Source of the DNA: Talinum fruticosum
Lineage: Eukaryota > Streptophyta > Magnoliopsida > Caryophyllales > Talinaceae
Length of the DNA stretch: 64,000 bases
Direction: 5' to 3'
Assembly: GCA_021018815.1 (NCBI GenBank)
Contig: JAITYX010000008.1
Span: forward strand, 1,114,001-1,178,000
Position numbers and translations under genes: made by a program. Positions 37,780 through 51,400 of this stretch are shown piece by piece. The notes below the pieces were generated by a model that was not told where the DNA came from, made no database searches, and worked only from the letters and a program-made list of their open reading frames with translations. Numbering within the stretch: position 1 is the first letter of the stretch; the number at the start of each line of letters is the position of its first letter.

Positions 37780-38945
37780 TTAAAGATCAGCTATCTTCTT
37801 GCAAGATTTGCCCACCTCCTCATCACCCTTCTTTTCCATCACCTGCTCCTTGCAATCATAAAAGTATAGAAGCATAGCAACCCACTTCACCAAATTCCCC
37901 AAGCAAAATAACCCAATAACAATGGCAGTGACACAAACTCCTATAAAACTTGAATTGCATAGCCCGAAAAACAGAGAAGGCAGCCTTAGAAAATTACAAA
38001 ACGCGAAGAAAACAAGCATCAATTGGAACCCGGTTTGCTTACAATGCTTTCCATAATAATCCGACAACCAAAATGCCGCGATTCCAGTTTCTTCTTCCAG
38101 TACAGAAATCACCACGGCCATGTTCCGAAAAGCGCTCCAGCCCAGGTATTTGTAAAGCAAGACAATGAATATTGCTGAATGAAGTCCTATTGAAAGAAGA
38201 TTTAAGTAGGACTCCATGGAATAGAAATCATAGTGATACCAAAATTCTTCTGAGAACCATTTGTAGGTGAAAAGGTGGTGATTCCCTACCACCCAGAGAA
38301 GACCCAGAAGAGTTGCAGTTGAAAGCAAGTGAACACATAAATATGAACCAATATACCCTTGAGATTATTCTGTTTGAGGACCTGCTTCAGAGGCACTTGA
38401 GTCTCGCCAGAACGAGCTTTTGCTGTAAACTTTATGGCTATGACAACGCTAAAAATTTCTAAAAGAGGGAAAAGAACCAAGTAAAACAGAGAAAGTTGGA
38501 GAATATTGGAGATGAACTTGTTGCTAAAATCGTTGCCATCATCATACTGTTGATAGAACTTCAATTTTCGACCAGAAGAATTAGGAGCTGAGATTTTGAT
38601 AGCCCGGCGAGAGTAATCTGTGAGAATAACATCCTTCCAATAGATAACACGGGGACGAGGACCTATGAAATTGGGTAAACAATCTATTGCGTTTTGGAGT
38701 TTGATCTCATAGAAGATCATGAAAGCGCATAAAGGGACTACGGACAAAATCATTAGGAACATAAACCTCAAGTTACTAGCAAAAGTTGTGACAGCTAACC
38801 TTAGAATCTCATAGGATTTCAGTAGTTTGATGTTCTGAATGACTTGCCTGGGTTTGATTCCGAATCCCTGTATCTCACTTCGAAACTCGTGTTCTTCATC
38901 CATAAGGGGTTGTGTGGAAGAAGCTTGATCAACCTCTGAACCCAT
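37780..38945 (-). pseudogene. Multi-pass membrane protein, family member C (one frameshift)
   Basis: Function unknown. The start at 38945 (AGCCATGGG context) gives MGSEVDQASSTQP, shared with member D. The first frame runs through a soluble N-terminus and membrane segments (FMFLMILSVVPLCAFMIFYE, LSLFYLVLFPLLEIFSVVIA). Near 38325-38345 one base is missing relative to member D (TTTATG-TGTTCAC), after which VHLLSTATLLGLLWVVGNHH, MAVVISVLEEETGI, DYYGKHCKQTGFQLMLVFF and CLGNLVKWVAMLLYFYDCKE follow in the next frame to the stop at 37780. With that base the product would be 388 residues. Close similarity to member D, including the untranslated flanks, indicates recent duplication. Confidence 0.72.
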
Positions 38946-39647
38946 GGCTATGGCTGTGGTTTCACTTGGCCTGTATTCTACTCCTCAGAGCATTCAAGTA
39001 CTTAAAATATCAGCTTGATTTGGCTCACTGTAGTAGCTTCTTTTCTTTTGGACTAGAGCGCGAGAGAGTTTTGTCTAAGCATTCATTGTTTGTTGACTTC
39101 CACATTGATGTGTCCAATAGCCTTTTCCAGCATATCACATAGGATGGGATTGACTAGTTCCTTGTTCTAAGCTTTGAACTTTCTTGTTCTGATGCACAAA
39201 ACCAAACATCTTCACACTCGTTCCCATACTATTGGAATCTAGCTTCCGAAGGGTCAGTGCCCATTTTTCTCCTCTGATTTTTGGATTACATAGTTATAAA
39301 CATTTGGCTGAAATTAGATAATTTATTCTTATCGTTATGTTGATAAATTAAGATATCACGAATATTTGAAATTTAAAACTTATATCATGCAAATAATTGT
39401 ATGGTGCTAAGTACACTCATGAAAAGATTGATTAAGATTCATCGTTTGAAAAATATAAAGATTCGTTAATTGAAACCAAAAGATTTTACCGAGGATAATT
39501 AATAGCAAACACCGGTAAGTACATGAAGATAGTAGTAGATCGAACAAAAATTACATTTGATACGGTACGGGTTAGATGCAGTTCAATAGAACAAAACATA
39601 CATAAGAATCCAGAAGTACAGAGATTTCCACTGATTTTAGGTTCACA

Positions 39648-40770
39648 TCAAGAAACATCAGGAACCTTCTTCAAAGATTTGCCCAACTCCTCATCACCCT
39701 TCTTTTCCATCACCTGCTCCTTGCAGTCATAAAAGTAAAGAAGCATAGCAACCCACTTCACCAGATTCCCCAAGCAAAAGAACCCAATAACAATGGCAGT
39801 GAAACAAACTCCTGTAAAACTTGAATTGCATAACCCAAAAACAGAGAGGGCAGCCTCAGAAAATTACAAAATGCGAAGAAAACAAGCATCAATTGGAACC
39901 CGGTTTGCTTGCAATGCTTTCCATAATAATCGGACAACCCAAACGCCCCAATCCCGGTCTCTTCTTCCAGAACAGATATCACCACGGCCATGTTCCAAAA
40001 GCACTCCAACCCAGGTATTTGTAGAGTAAGGCTATGAATATTACAAAATGAAGCCCCATGGAGAGAAGATTCAAATAGAACTCAATGGAATGGGGTCCAT
40101 AAACAAAGGAATTTCTAGGTGAAAAAATGTGATGATTCACTACTACCCAGAAAAGACCCAGAAGAGTTAAAGTTGAGAGCAAGTGAACACTCAAATATGT
40201 CGCGAAGACACCGCAGAGATCACTCTGGTGAAGGATATGTTTCACAGGAATTTCAGTCTCTCCGGAATGAGTTTTTGCAGCAAATTTTATGGTTATGAAA
40301 ACGCTACAGATATCTAGAAGAGGGTAAAGAACCAGGTAAGACAGAGAGAATTGGAGATGATTGAAGTAGAAATTCCTTTGAAAATTTTCGCCATCATCTT
40401 CATCATGCTGTCTATGGTACCTCAAATAATGACTAGAAGAAGCAACTGACACGGAGATAATTCTGTGAGAATTATTTGCAAGGTCGGGTAAACTCTCTAT
40501 TATGTTATGGAGTTTGACATCATAGAATACCATAAAAGCACATAAAGGGACTGTGGATGAGATCATTAACAACATGAACCTGAAGTTACCAGCAAAATTT
40601 CTGACAGCTGATCGTAGAATCTCAAAGGACTTCAGCTGTCTGAGGTTCTGAATAGCTTGCCCTATTTTGGTTCCGGGTTTCATTCCTGACCCTTGACTCT
40701 CACTTTGAAGCTCGTGCTGTTCTTCTAAGTGGGGCTGTGTAGAAGAAGCATGATCAACCTCTGAACCCAT
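39648..40770 (-). pseudogene. Multi-pass membrane protein, family member D (two frameshifts)
   Basis: Function unknown; closest relative of member C. The frame from 40770 (MGSEVDHASSTQP) runs through LMISSTVPLCAFMVFYDVKL, LSYLVLYPLLDICSVF, VHLLSTLTLLGLFWVVVNHH and YKYLGWSAF. Then one T is missing from the run equal to 39997-40000 on the plus strand, before the conserved WNMAVVISVLEEETG. A second single-base loss at the A5/T5 run 39837-39841 breaks LPSLF just before LCNSSFTGV. The third frame carries CLGNLVKWVAMLLYFYDCKE to the stop at 39648. With both bases the product would be 374 residues. Both losses sit in T runs next to G, like those in the conserved genes of this window. Confidence 0.72.
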
Positions 40771-43737
40771 GGCTATGGCTGCTGTTTCACTCAGCCTAAT
40801 TCTACCCGTAAGAGTTATAATTTCAGCTTAAGAAATACTCCGTGGGATATTTTTGACTTGACTTGACTTGGATAACTTACATCGACTTTTCTTTTGGACT
40901 ACCATCAACAGCTATTCTCCATTCATAGTTATGTTGACTTCCAAGTATCAGTGGGCAACTTCTTTTTCCATCCTATCAAATCATATTGTGATCAGGGTCT
41001 ATAGATAGGTTCATATGAGTTATAAAAAGACGAAAAAAATATTTTTATTTTTGCCGCCCTAACTGCCCCACTAATTTGCCTCCACTACTCATTGGTTGAC
41101 ATGTGTACAAGTCCGGGGACCATAGTATTAAAATTGATCATAGGATGGTGCAAAAGTTATTTGTTGCAACAGGGAGAGGTTTTTCATGTAACCTTATCAT
41201 TCGATTGCTATATGATTGTCTGTTGGACCTTGGATTCCAAAATGGTTTACACATTCAATTCACCGGTACTATTTTGAGACTACATAGTTGTGAATATTTG
41301 TAATCCCACTGGCTAAAACATTTTGTTTCAGTAAAGGGACCCTTCTCTACGTATATATTTAAATCTCCTAATACCTAAGAAAAATGATACCTACAACAAA
41401 CACCTACAACGATAGATGTCGCTGTCGTTGATGAAAAGATGTCCCTGCCACAAATTTCTACATATTCTGTGGTCCATTTTAAACCAACCTAAATCAACTT
41501 ACTGTTACTGGCCCACTTCAAATTTATTAATCGTATTTTTTTTTTTGCCACATAAAATAATATAATATAATAAAAAAAAGGAGAAAATGAAAAGGAGCAA
41601 AACTCCTCCTGCATTTGATTGCAAAACTCCTCCCAAACCAAGGGATGGAACAAGTGTATTTTGACAATTTTTCTAAAGGGGAAATTACCCTTGAGAGCTT
41701 GACTTAATTTAACTTACCCTCTTTCGACTCAAAAAAAAAAAAAAAAACATTAACAAAGAAAAGAAAATCAATAGTAAAACTATTAAGTATTTTTTAAAAA
41801 CAAGAGGTCTGTCAAACAATTATCTTCCAACACACAACTCAAAGAAGATAATGCAAGATACATGAATAGATCAATTCCAACATCTAACTGATTTTTTTTT
41901 TTTTTTTGAGAATGTTCATACAATTCAGAAATGGCATACAGAGATGGGCATGAACCATAACTCAAGTATATCATTTATGAGAGTATGTGTGATAGGAGCA
42001 CAAAAAATAGCTATAAATGCATAACCCAGCAAATAATACATCAATTTGTTCCCAGAATCTCATTCAAAAATCGATATTCAAGCGATTAACTGGACATTAA
42101 ATTAAATTAAAGATAAAAAAAGAAAAAAGCATGAACATCAAGGGCGACAAAGCACATTTCCCCACTGTAAGATTCTGCTTGCCGATGATAACCATTTGAA
42201 GAGAGAGAGAGGGGGAGGGCTTGCATCTCTTCTATGAAGCTTCCACAAAACCTCCAACAATTCAATCAACTCATCATCACTGTATCGTTTTCCGTTTTTC
42301 CGAAGCTAACAGTGATCGAAAACCTCCAACAATTCTCTCAACCGCATCCACACCCAAAAACAGTAAACAAAAAGAAAAACAGAAACAGGAAAGGCAGAGT
42401 GCAACACATTTCGCACCAAAGCAGAACTAACCACCATAAGAAAGCAAGAACAAAAAAGCTCAACAAACAGTTAGGTGAGAGAGGTCGTCCATGATCTTCA
42501 GAGATAACAAATGCTCCAAGAAAGTCATCACCTAGGTGTCCAGAATGTATGATATACAGCATAATGCAACCAAGTATACTCATAACCGCAAGACCCCAGG
42601 ACATGTAAACAATTGTGTGCACATTATCAACATCTGAACAAACCTATGCTCTGTTTTTCACACTACCTCTACTGAAATGCATGTCAAATCTTGATCTCAT
42701 CCAAACTTCAGACGAGTGCTCAGATAATGATGGAAATATGATGTAGATAAGGTTGTGCAACATGTCCTAATCATATTCTATGCAAACAGTGCACAAAAAG
42801 AAAAATCTTACCTGTTGAAGATCTTTAAACCAATCTCCTGCAGACTGCGCAGGGCAATACGTTATTTCACTCAAAAGGACAGAGGTCGAAGTAGTATCTC
42901 TTTCTTTTACCTAGTGGCAAGAATAACCAGGCGCAGAAGCCCACAAATACCCTTGAGAAGATGCACTCTCTCAAACGTCGACTTTGTTTCAACATGGATG
43001 CACTTTTTGGACATCCAGAGACAGACCTTTTGTTGACTCCTATGACACATAATCAGGGTATCACGAAAACAAGAGGAGCTCATCTTCTTGAACTGCGTAA
43101 GCAGAGTCAGTGGTCTTAAATTAGAGCATCAGGGGCTTGATTGCAGATGATGCATATAAAATTTTGTAAGCTGCCAATGTACTGAAGTCGTAGATTCATG
43201 ATGACACGAAGCTAAGAAGTAGAAGCAACGACAAGCAGGATGATGGTGCAGAGAAGGAGAAGCAGAAGCAGAAGCAGATTGGGAAAAACGGATCGCAGTA
43301 AGCAGTAAGAGGCGAAACGATGCCGTTACATCCGAAACCACACTTCAAAACAGAAAACATGAACTTTTAGTCTTTCAGAACACCAAATTCACATAGAAAT
43401 TGATAAAATGCACTAGAAAAATTAAGATAAGTACAACATACTACCACAGAAGCAGAAAGACTAGGCAAAACATGGGCATCAGATGGAGATAATAATAGAG
43501 ACCTACAACACTCAGAGGGCAGCAGAGAGCAAGCTGATGCAAATGCCAATCCAGTAAACATCCATTCACGAGTAAAACAGTATAACGGCCATCCAAGCCA
43601 CCGAACGCAAGTTTCTAGCAACTCCATAGGCTTCATATGCACAACAATATCAAAAGTCTTCGTTGCTACTAATACTAATGTCTAGTCAAAGCCAAACTGC
43701 TGCCTCCTATTTGCTCCATTGCCACCTTCAGCATCAA
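40771..43737. other. Region between member D and the splicing-factor stop codon; no gene confirmed
   Basis: Contains poly(A)/poly(T) runs (41528, 41732, 41890) and GA-rich tracts (42198-42218). The part near 43737 is the RSZ21-like 3'UTR. A minus-strand frame at 42338-42622 is hydrophobic but matches nothing I know. An AGAAGCAG microsatellite lies at about 43253-43278. Confidence 0.4.
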
Positions 43738-46700
43738 TCAATCCCTGCCAAACAGAAGAAACTAAGAATTGAAACACAAGTGCTGTTAAATACATAAAAG
43801 CATACATATTGACTTGACTGTTAACAATACACAAGATAGATGGCAGTCAAATTCCCACCAAACTAAAATAATTCCCATCATCACTCATGTTCATCAGAGA
43901 GTAATGCCAGGTAGCAATATTTTCCAGTTCACTTTTTATATATTGCAATGGTCTACCACTTTGGACCAATCATATGTTACCAGTTTCTCCACCACCATAA
44001 CAGAATATCTTTCTCTGACCAGTCAAATTCAGATGTGACATGATGCCTCCACAGCACAAATTAAACTTAGTAATCCACTAAAAGAAAATGGATCATTGAA
44101 AAGTGACAACCATACTTCAGAAACTCTGACATGCTCACCCCAGTCAAGTTCAAAGAACATAGGTCACAATTAACCCTAGTTACTATCTGTAGTTTCCTTT
44201 TTGGGAGGAGGGGGATCATGTTTAATGAGACAGTTTTCAAATCTCAGAATTAGACACCTGACAAATGACGGAGATGCTAACAAAGCAGCTGTTGAGAACA
44301 CGAGAAAAATGATGTAATGTGACTTCACCTACCTTTTCATCAAAGGAAGAGTGGGATCAAATCCAACTATGGGTGATAGGAAGCAGGTTTCCTGCCCTAA
44401 TCCATAAGTCACAGGTGTCCACATGGGTGATGGAGGGCAAACTTACATCCTCCCCCCCAAAAAAAAAAAAAAAAGAGGCCCAGCACACCCATCCGCGCAC
44501 AAGGAAAATCAATATCTGTGACTGTGAACAAAATGACAACATCAATGCTAAAGTAACAGTCCACAGGCTATCATGTGTTGAGCAGAAGGCCAAGGGCAGA
44601 AGAGAAAGAAATGTCAAAAACTTCTCGTACCCATTAGCATAAGGTGAGATGCGGCGAGCACGACGATATGCTGGTGATCTGCTGCGGCGATATGCAGGTG
44701 ATATGCTACGTCTCCGTGGCGGTGACCTCCTTCCGCGTGGGCTATAACCCCGCGGACTGTAACTCCTACCACATAAGATATTTGCATTACAAGTTAAAAC
44801 CAAACCCTATTTGGAATAGTCACGACCAACCACATCCCAAGATATTAACTAAAACACCTAAGGAGTAGACAAATTTACAGAAACAGAATTATCCAAGCAT
44901 TTTAGACCTTAACAGGCACACTTCTGAAAATGACTTCACAAGGACTCCAAATGATACTGATGAATTTGACAAAGATTAGAAAGAGGTCAATATTAAAAAG
45001 AGGTTCCCCACACATTATCAGGAATATGGACAGGTTGATATTAAATTCGCAAAGGAGAAATAACAAGTAAAAATTGAAAATCAAACAATCATAACAGAAA
45101 ATACGACAAATCAAAGCACTGAAAAGTCCGAACAAATTACGCCAAAAGCAATAGAATATACAATCTGCAAATCTTACTTAAGCAAATGCATGATACACTA
45201 AAATGCTCAGGGGTTCATCATATGCCCCAAAAATGAATTGCAATGACAGAGAGGTAAAAAATCAATCAAGAATGCAGGAAAAACCATAAAACTGTGAACC
45301 TGCGCCCATAGCTAGGACTTCTGCGGTAACGAATAGGGGAAGGGCTTCGACGCCGTCCACTGCCTAGCCCTCTTGAACCAATTCTCAGGCGACATTCTCG
45401 AGCAAAATGGCCAGGCTCGCCACACTCATAGCATTTCGAGTCCTCACCCCCACGTCCACGCCCACCACGGCCGCCGCCACCACCAACCTTTGCATTATGA
45501 GACAGTTCCACCCTCCAGCCATTCTTTCCTGTTTTAACAAGACTGGTGGTAAGGTTCAATGTTTAATAAATCATTACACAATAATGATGACGTAGCACAA
45601 TTGTACACTCATTCACAATAGTTCAATAACACCAACATTAAGATCATCATGAAACTCTCAAGGCCCATATCCACAAGAAAGTGCTTATATTGGACTACTA
45701 ACTGAGAATGATCAGGGGTGCCCCTAACTGCTATTGGGCTTTATCCTCCATAAACACAAGGCAAAGTCTAATGTCTAGTTTATGGACTTGAGCACCCCAG
45801 ATCCTAAGCATAATTTCTTGAAAACCATGATGGCTCACCACCTGAAAAGACCCTCAGAAGGGTGAAATATTTCACATAAAATACAATGATTTACCCAAAG
45901 TTTGCACTAAATGTCATATACAACCATGGCTAAAAGATTGGTGTCTAGTATGAATTGAAAGTATAAATATGATGTACACCTCGATGTGTCACAAATTCAA
46001 CACTAAAATAGTGACAAATGTCTTATGTGACATAACATCAGCATATAGAGGAACAAATCAGACTTGGAAAAGTTGTTTAGCAAGAGAAATAACCGACATT
46101 ACAAACAAGAAAACGATTTTAAAAAGATATACCATCAAGAGCGCGAATTGCATCTAGTGCATCCCTTTTGTCATCAAATTCAATAAAGGCATAACCTGGA
46201 GGCCTTCGAGCAACCCACACACTGCATGAACGATAGTAAATTACATTCAAACATACATCAATAATGCAAAAATTAGAAAAATTTGCCAACTTTAGCACTA
46301 CCCACCACGCCATCTGTATTTTAATTCTCGAAAAATGCTGATCTTATGATGACCATTTTTTACCATACAATTGCATCTACCATGTTTTCCTCTCAATTAA
46401 CCAAACAAAGTTAAGAGTTTTAAAAAAAAAAAAAGTTCCTCATTATCTTCTCATCAATCAAAACACTTAGAATTACTTTCACAAAGTTGTCGAATTTATA
46501 GTCAACGAATAGTTTTCAGCACTTCATTCAGCGACAAAACCCTAAATGGATCATCAAGTTTAGCCCAACCAACAAAATCACCAACAGGTATTAAAATCCT
46601 GGAAAAAGAAAAACAATGTTTAAACTCCCAATAAAGAATCTAGTGCCAAAAGGAAAATATGAACAAAATTTAGGCACAACCCTTAACTCAAACCAACGAA

Positions 46701-46901
46701 AAATTTCGGAAATGTTTCCTCAGCTGATGAAACGCAAAAATTTTTTAAAAAAATGAATAAAATTGGGCGGATGCTTAACGCAATTTATTAAAAACTAAAT
46801 CGAAAGACCAACCTGCGAAGAACACCATAAACTCGGAATTCATCCTCGAGATCGCGCTCTGTGACGCGAGGATCCAAATTTCCGACATAAACTCGCGTCA
46901 T
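43738..46901 (-). CDS. RSZ21: SR splicing factor with one RRM and one zinc knuckle, RSZ21-like
   Basis: Nuclear pre-mRNA splicing factor of the plant RSZ (9G8-like) subfamily. Coding exons in transcription order: 46901-46813, 46221-46133, 45528-45300, 44765-44631 and 43744-43738; all phases agree, giving 182 residues (Arabidopsis RSZ21 about 187). Residues 1-70 form the RRM, with RNP2 VYVGNL and RNP1-like [10 protein letters not shown] Gly/Arg-rich linker follows, then a CCHC zinc knuckle ([14 protein letters not shown]), then an RS-rich tail with SPRG, SPPRRRS and SPAYRR repeats ending in SPYANGD. The SPYANG end is characteristic of RSZ21. The final exon contributes only seven coding bases. 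A probable 5'UTR intron ends just before the ATG (GATCAG|GTCCCACGAA), with a donor near 47064. No frame breaks. Confidence 0.93.
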
Positions 46902-47101
46902 TTCGTGGGACCTGATCATCAACCAAATTCGACAGTTATTCAACCAATTAAAATCAAACAATCGAACAAAATACACAAAAGTTCAACAATTGAAGGTGAA
47001 TTTGCGGCTGATCAAGGTCGCGCAAGGATTCACGGACAACATAAAGAGAGAGAGAGAGAACCTAGGGTTTGGATCGATCTGAGAGAGATTGGGAACGAGT
47101 C

Positions 47102-48412
47102 TGGAAGGAAGAGGAGGAAAGACCAAATTAATTGAGGAATAAACAGAAACTGTTTTTTAAAAGCCTAAAAATCAGCGGTTTCGAATATGGGCTCATACCC
47201 CAAGTTCCATCAGGCCCAAAATATTTTTCGGCCCATTAATTCTCAATCTAAATAAATAGTACTCTATATTGTCGATTGACATCTGTAATACATATTGTAA
47301 ACCTTTTTTTTATCGAACTTCTGTTTTCAAGAAAAATGAATAATTAATTGTTACAATTATTTAAAAAATTGTGGTTCATTTGTAATAAATATTCAATGAA
47401 TAATACTATAGTCACATCTAATAATGATAATAATATTTGCACCAAAAAAAATAATAATAATAATTTTTTATTTTATAATATTTGATATTTAAGTAACTTT
47501 TTTCATTTTAAAATATATGTCACTTTATAATCCTAATTATATATTAATTACTTTTTTCTTTTCTTTTTCATTAACTTTTTTATTTTTAACTTTCAGTCTA
47601 ATTTTGTATAATTCAGATATGATCTGATTTTAATAAATACAATCTCATCTTTAATTTCTACTTCTTCCTTATTAATTTTCGGTTTAGGCCAATAAACAAC
47701 CCTGCCGAACTCCTTATTCACGACTAATCATTTATACTCAATGTAGGTTAGATAAGGATAAACTTATCTCTAATTCATTTACGTTTTCAATGTAAGTTAT
47801 TGCCACATTCCCCATGCAAATGATGGGCCACTCATGAACATGATTGTCTCCCTCTCAACCCCCCGGCAACATATAAAATATGTACGTATAAACAAGAAGA
47901 AATATTTTTCATGACGTCCAAGAACAAAGATTTGATGATGTAAACTGAACATTACTGTTTGAATGTGATGAAAAAGACGCGAAGATTATTATAAGAACAA
48001 ACAACATTGGAGGATCCAAACAAGGATCGCCAAATGGGCAGTCCAATTGAAACTTCTGCAAAAACTCCCAGTCCGAGAGAGAAGGGGGCAAGGAAAGATA
48101 GAGAAGGGGGAGAAGCATTCATCATTTGTCAATCAACGGCAGGCCTTGTCATTTGGTGCTCTTTCACTGGTAATTGTTTCTCGCCGCCAAGGGGCCAATC
48201 CCTTCAATTCTGGGTATCAAAATTCCCTTACAACTTCTCTGCGTCCCCTAAAATCAATTCCCCGAAACCTGAGCCAAGTCAAGAACAAACCTTTGAACTT
48301 TTGTGGGTTTATTATTGGGTTTCTAATAATTGGTGGTTTGGATGCCCTTAACTACAAAAACTGATAGATTATTTTGTTGGGGTTTGTTCATATTTTGGTG
48401 GACAATTGAGAA
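47102..48412. other. Divergent intergenic region between RSZ21-like and KUP12-like genes
   Basis: AT-rich (47280-47660) with no recognisable gene. It should carry the promoters of the two divergent genes. The last 400 bases before the ATG at 48413 are less AT-rich and are probably the 5' leader of the potassium transporter, with short upstream frames. Confidence 0.5.
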
Positions 48413-51400
48413 ATGGAGGGAGAAGGGATTGAAGAGAGCAACAGCTTAAGGAGGGTGGGGACTGGTGGGAGTGTGACACCGAGGTGGGTGGATGGCAGTG
48501 TTCTGACTTGTGAGGAATCACCAAGATGGTCGAAAATGGAGATTGAGAATTTCAAGAACAAACATGGTTCTGGCATGCTTAGGAAAAGGCTAGTTAAGAA
48601 ACCCAGAAGGGTTGATTCTCTTGATGCCGAGGCTATGCAAATTGCTGACTCCCATTATCACGATGACCAGGTACCATCTCTCGTCTCTGTCATCAATATT
48701 AATTAAGTAATTCAATTTCTCAACTTTTATTATATTCTCTCTCCTTGGTCCTTATGTGATTTGATTGTGATATGTTAGGTAAATTAGTATAATGCCATGC
48801 AATGTAATTGATAAAAGAAAATTGACAAACATTCTCTTATTAGAATTGAGTTGCACAGCACAGTAGTAAGTAAATCTACTAAATACAAGTTTGAGGATCA
48901 TGAGTGATACTAGGAGTTGCATAACATGAGGACCCTACAAATGGTCTTGTTTTCTTCACATGTAGGGAGTGATGTGTACCTTGTGAATGATAGGAGTTGG
49001 TTTCGGTAGGACAATATGGGTCGTGCAAATCTTTGTAGTGAAGGTAATAAGGGTCCGCAAGCAAGAAAGGGATGATAATATGAATAGCCTTGCTCTATTC
49101 CCCTGTTTTTTTTTCTTTTAATGTAGGACGCCACTATGCTTTATATTAGTACGTAGTACATTCGATACAAGTGGCTTTCCTGAGATCATTGGTATTTGCA
49201 CATTGTCTACCTGTGTTAGTGACCACGGGGTTTGGAAATATGCAGAACCTTTCTGTTTGGGGCACTCTGTCATTGGCATTCCAAACTCTTGGCGTGGTGT
49301 ATGGTGACATGGGCACAAGTCCTTTGTATGTCTTCACTGATGTGTTCAGCAAAGTGCCTATAACTTCGGAGGTTGACATATTGGGGGCTCTGTCTATTGT
49401 TGTCTACACAATAGCTCTTGTACCTTTAGTGAAGTATGTTTTTATAGTGCTTAAAGCTAATGATAATGGAGAAGGTATGGGATTTTCCAACTTTCATTCA
49501 ATGTGGTTAATCATTCGGACTTTGTACAGTAGTCAACAATGGCCAGCTTTTAACTGCAGGAGGAACGTTTGCGCTTTATTCATTGATCAGCCGGTATGCC
49601 AATGTGAATGTGCTTCCAAACCGCCAGCAAGCTGATGAAGCCATCTCCAGCTTTAGGCTTAGGCTACCCACTCCGGAACTTGAAAGGGCTCTGAGGATCA
49701 AAGAGGTTTTGGAAAAGAGCTCCTTTGCCAAAACTTCTCTGCTGTTAGTGGTTCTAATGGGAACGTCATTGGTTATAGGGGATGGTATCCTTACTCCAGC
49801 TATGTCAGGTATGCAATTATTTTAAAACAACTACATCACTTGAAAGTATCATATGCATCAATGCATGTCGACTGTCCTGCTCGTAAATTAATCACATTCC
49901 GTGAGAGGGATAGTATGGTATAGCTGTCTAGAAGACTTCTGATTCCCAATTTCAATAAAGTTTTGGTAGCTTAGTTGAGCACAAGCCTGTGCACAGTGCA
50001 CCTTTAGCTCTGGCTAACAACAGCAATCGTAGTTCAGCTCCTGCTGATTTCTTTGTAAAGTTATCCTCTAAAACTTTCACTTTCTTGCATAGCACATTAA
50101 CACCTGCCTAATATTGCTAATTATATCTGACTACTGATTCTCTTCTTACAGTCATGTCAGCGGTGAGTGGTCTGCAGGGTGAGATAAAGGGATTTGGTCC
50201 TGGTAAGTGTACCTGCCGTGGCAACTGGACATTCTAGTGGTCTATTTTTCAGAAATTGGAGTTATACTTCGCATATTGTTGAGACTAGGGAGTAATAGGA
50301 TTTTCTAAAGCCTCTCATTTGTATTATTCAAGACACAATCCTACTGGCGTGCTGTGATCTATTGGCCGATGTGGAAAACAAATATTGAAATTCAGCATAT
50401 TTAGTCTTTTTGTGATGTTTAGAAGTTCACTGACTCTTTCCATTATGTTAACTGGTAGAGTTTATTTCCCAATGTTTTAAAGTCAATATGTCACATGTTC
50501 AAATTAATATGACTAACACTTCTACTACACATTGTAGAATTTGAATAGTGGGATTCATGTTGGGGAGGTAGGAAGTAGTGTGATGGAGTAATTTTGAATA
50601 CTGGGATTATTGTGGGATTAGCCGTTCTAATGGTCTTTTTTATTTTAATTAAATGGACAGATGCTGTGGTGATTGTTTCGATCATCATCTTAATTGCATT
50701 GTTTAGCATACAAAGGTTTGGGACCAGCAAAGTTGGCTTTTCATTTGCTCCTGTCCTTGCTTTGTGGTTCTTTTCTCTGGGAGCTGTTGGAATTTACAAC
50801 CTATACAGACATGGAATCAGTGTGATAAGGGCTCTAAACCCAGTTTATATGTACCTTTTCTTTGTGAAGAATGGTGAACTTGCATTGGGAGCTCTTGGTG
50901 GCTGTGTTTTATGCATCACAGGTAGCTGGACTATTTGCGGTATCTTGTTATGCCTCAAATTTTTCATTTGCATTCTGCCTCTTTGTTTATCCAGTCAATT
51001 CCAACATCCCACTGAAATTAAATTGTCTGAAATCACCAAATTGTTCTTAGTTGTAATCAATTACCAACAATTGGATTGGTGTATCTTTTAACCCAATAAC
51101 TTTTATTCATTTGTTGGATTACTTGCATAATATATCAATCTTAAGCAAATCACCACAAAATTGTTTTGTCTTGATTCAAAACCTTAATCAATTTCGTTTA
51201 ATATTTTCATTGCACTCTTCATATGCACTCTGCAGTGTATGCTGCTCAAGTGTGCTAATAGCCAGTGGCACTCCTTTAAGTTGTAACCTAACGTTTGTTT
51301 GTCTGAGAGGATCTTTGAAACCAAACAAGAAAAATAGTCGCTACTTATTATTATTACTCCTAGTCAGAATCGTTCCTGACTTGTTCTAAATATGACCTCA

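Noticed and set aside
42338..42622. Hydrophobic 94-codon minus-strand frame
   Set aside because: No recognisable family, AT-poor only by virtue of a repeat of TTC/TTT codons, and it lies downstream of the RSZ21-like stop; probably UTR or intergenic.
44319..44803. Frames over the splicing-factor exon 4 region, including a plus-strand 107-codon frame and the minus-strand extension past exon 4
   Set aside because: The plus frame is antisense or intronic; the minus extension is read-through into the intron after SPYANG.
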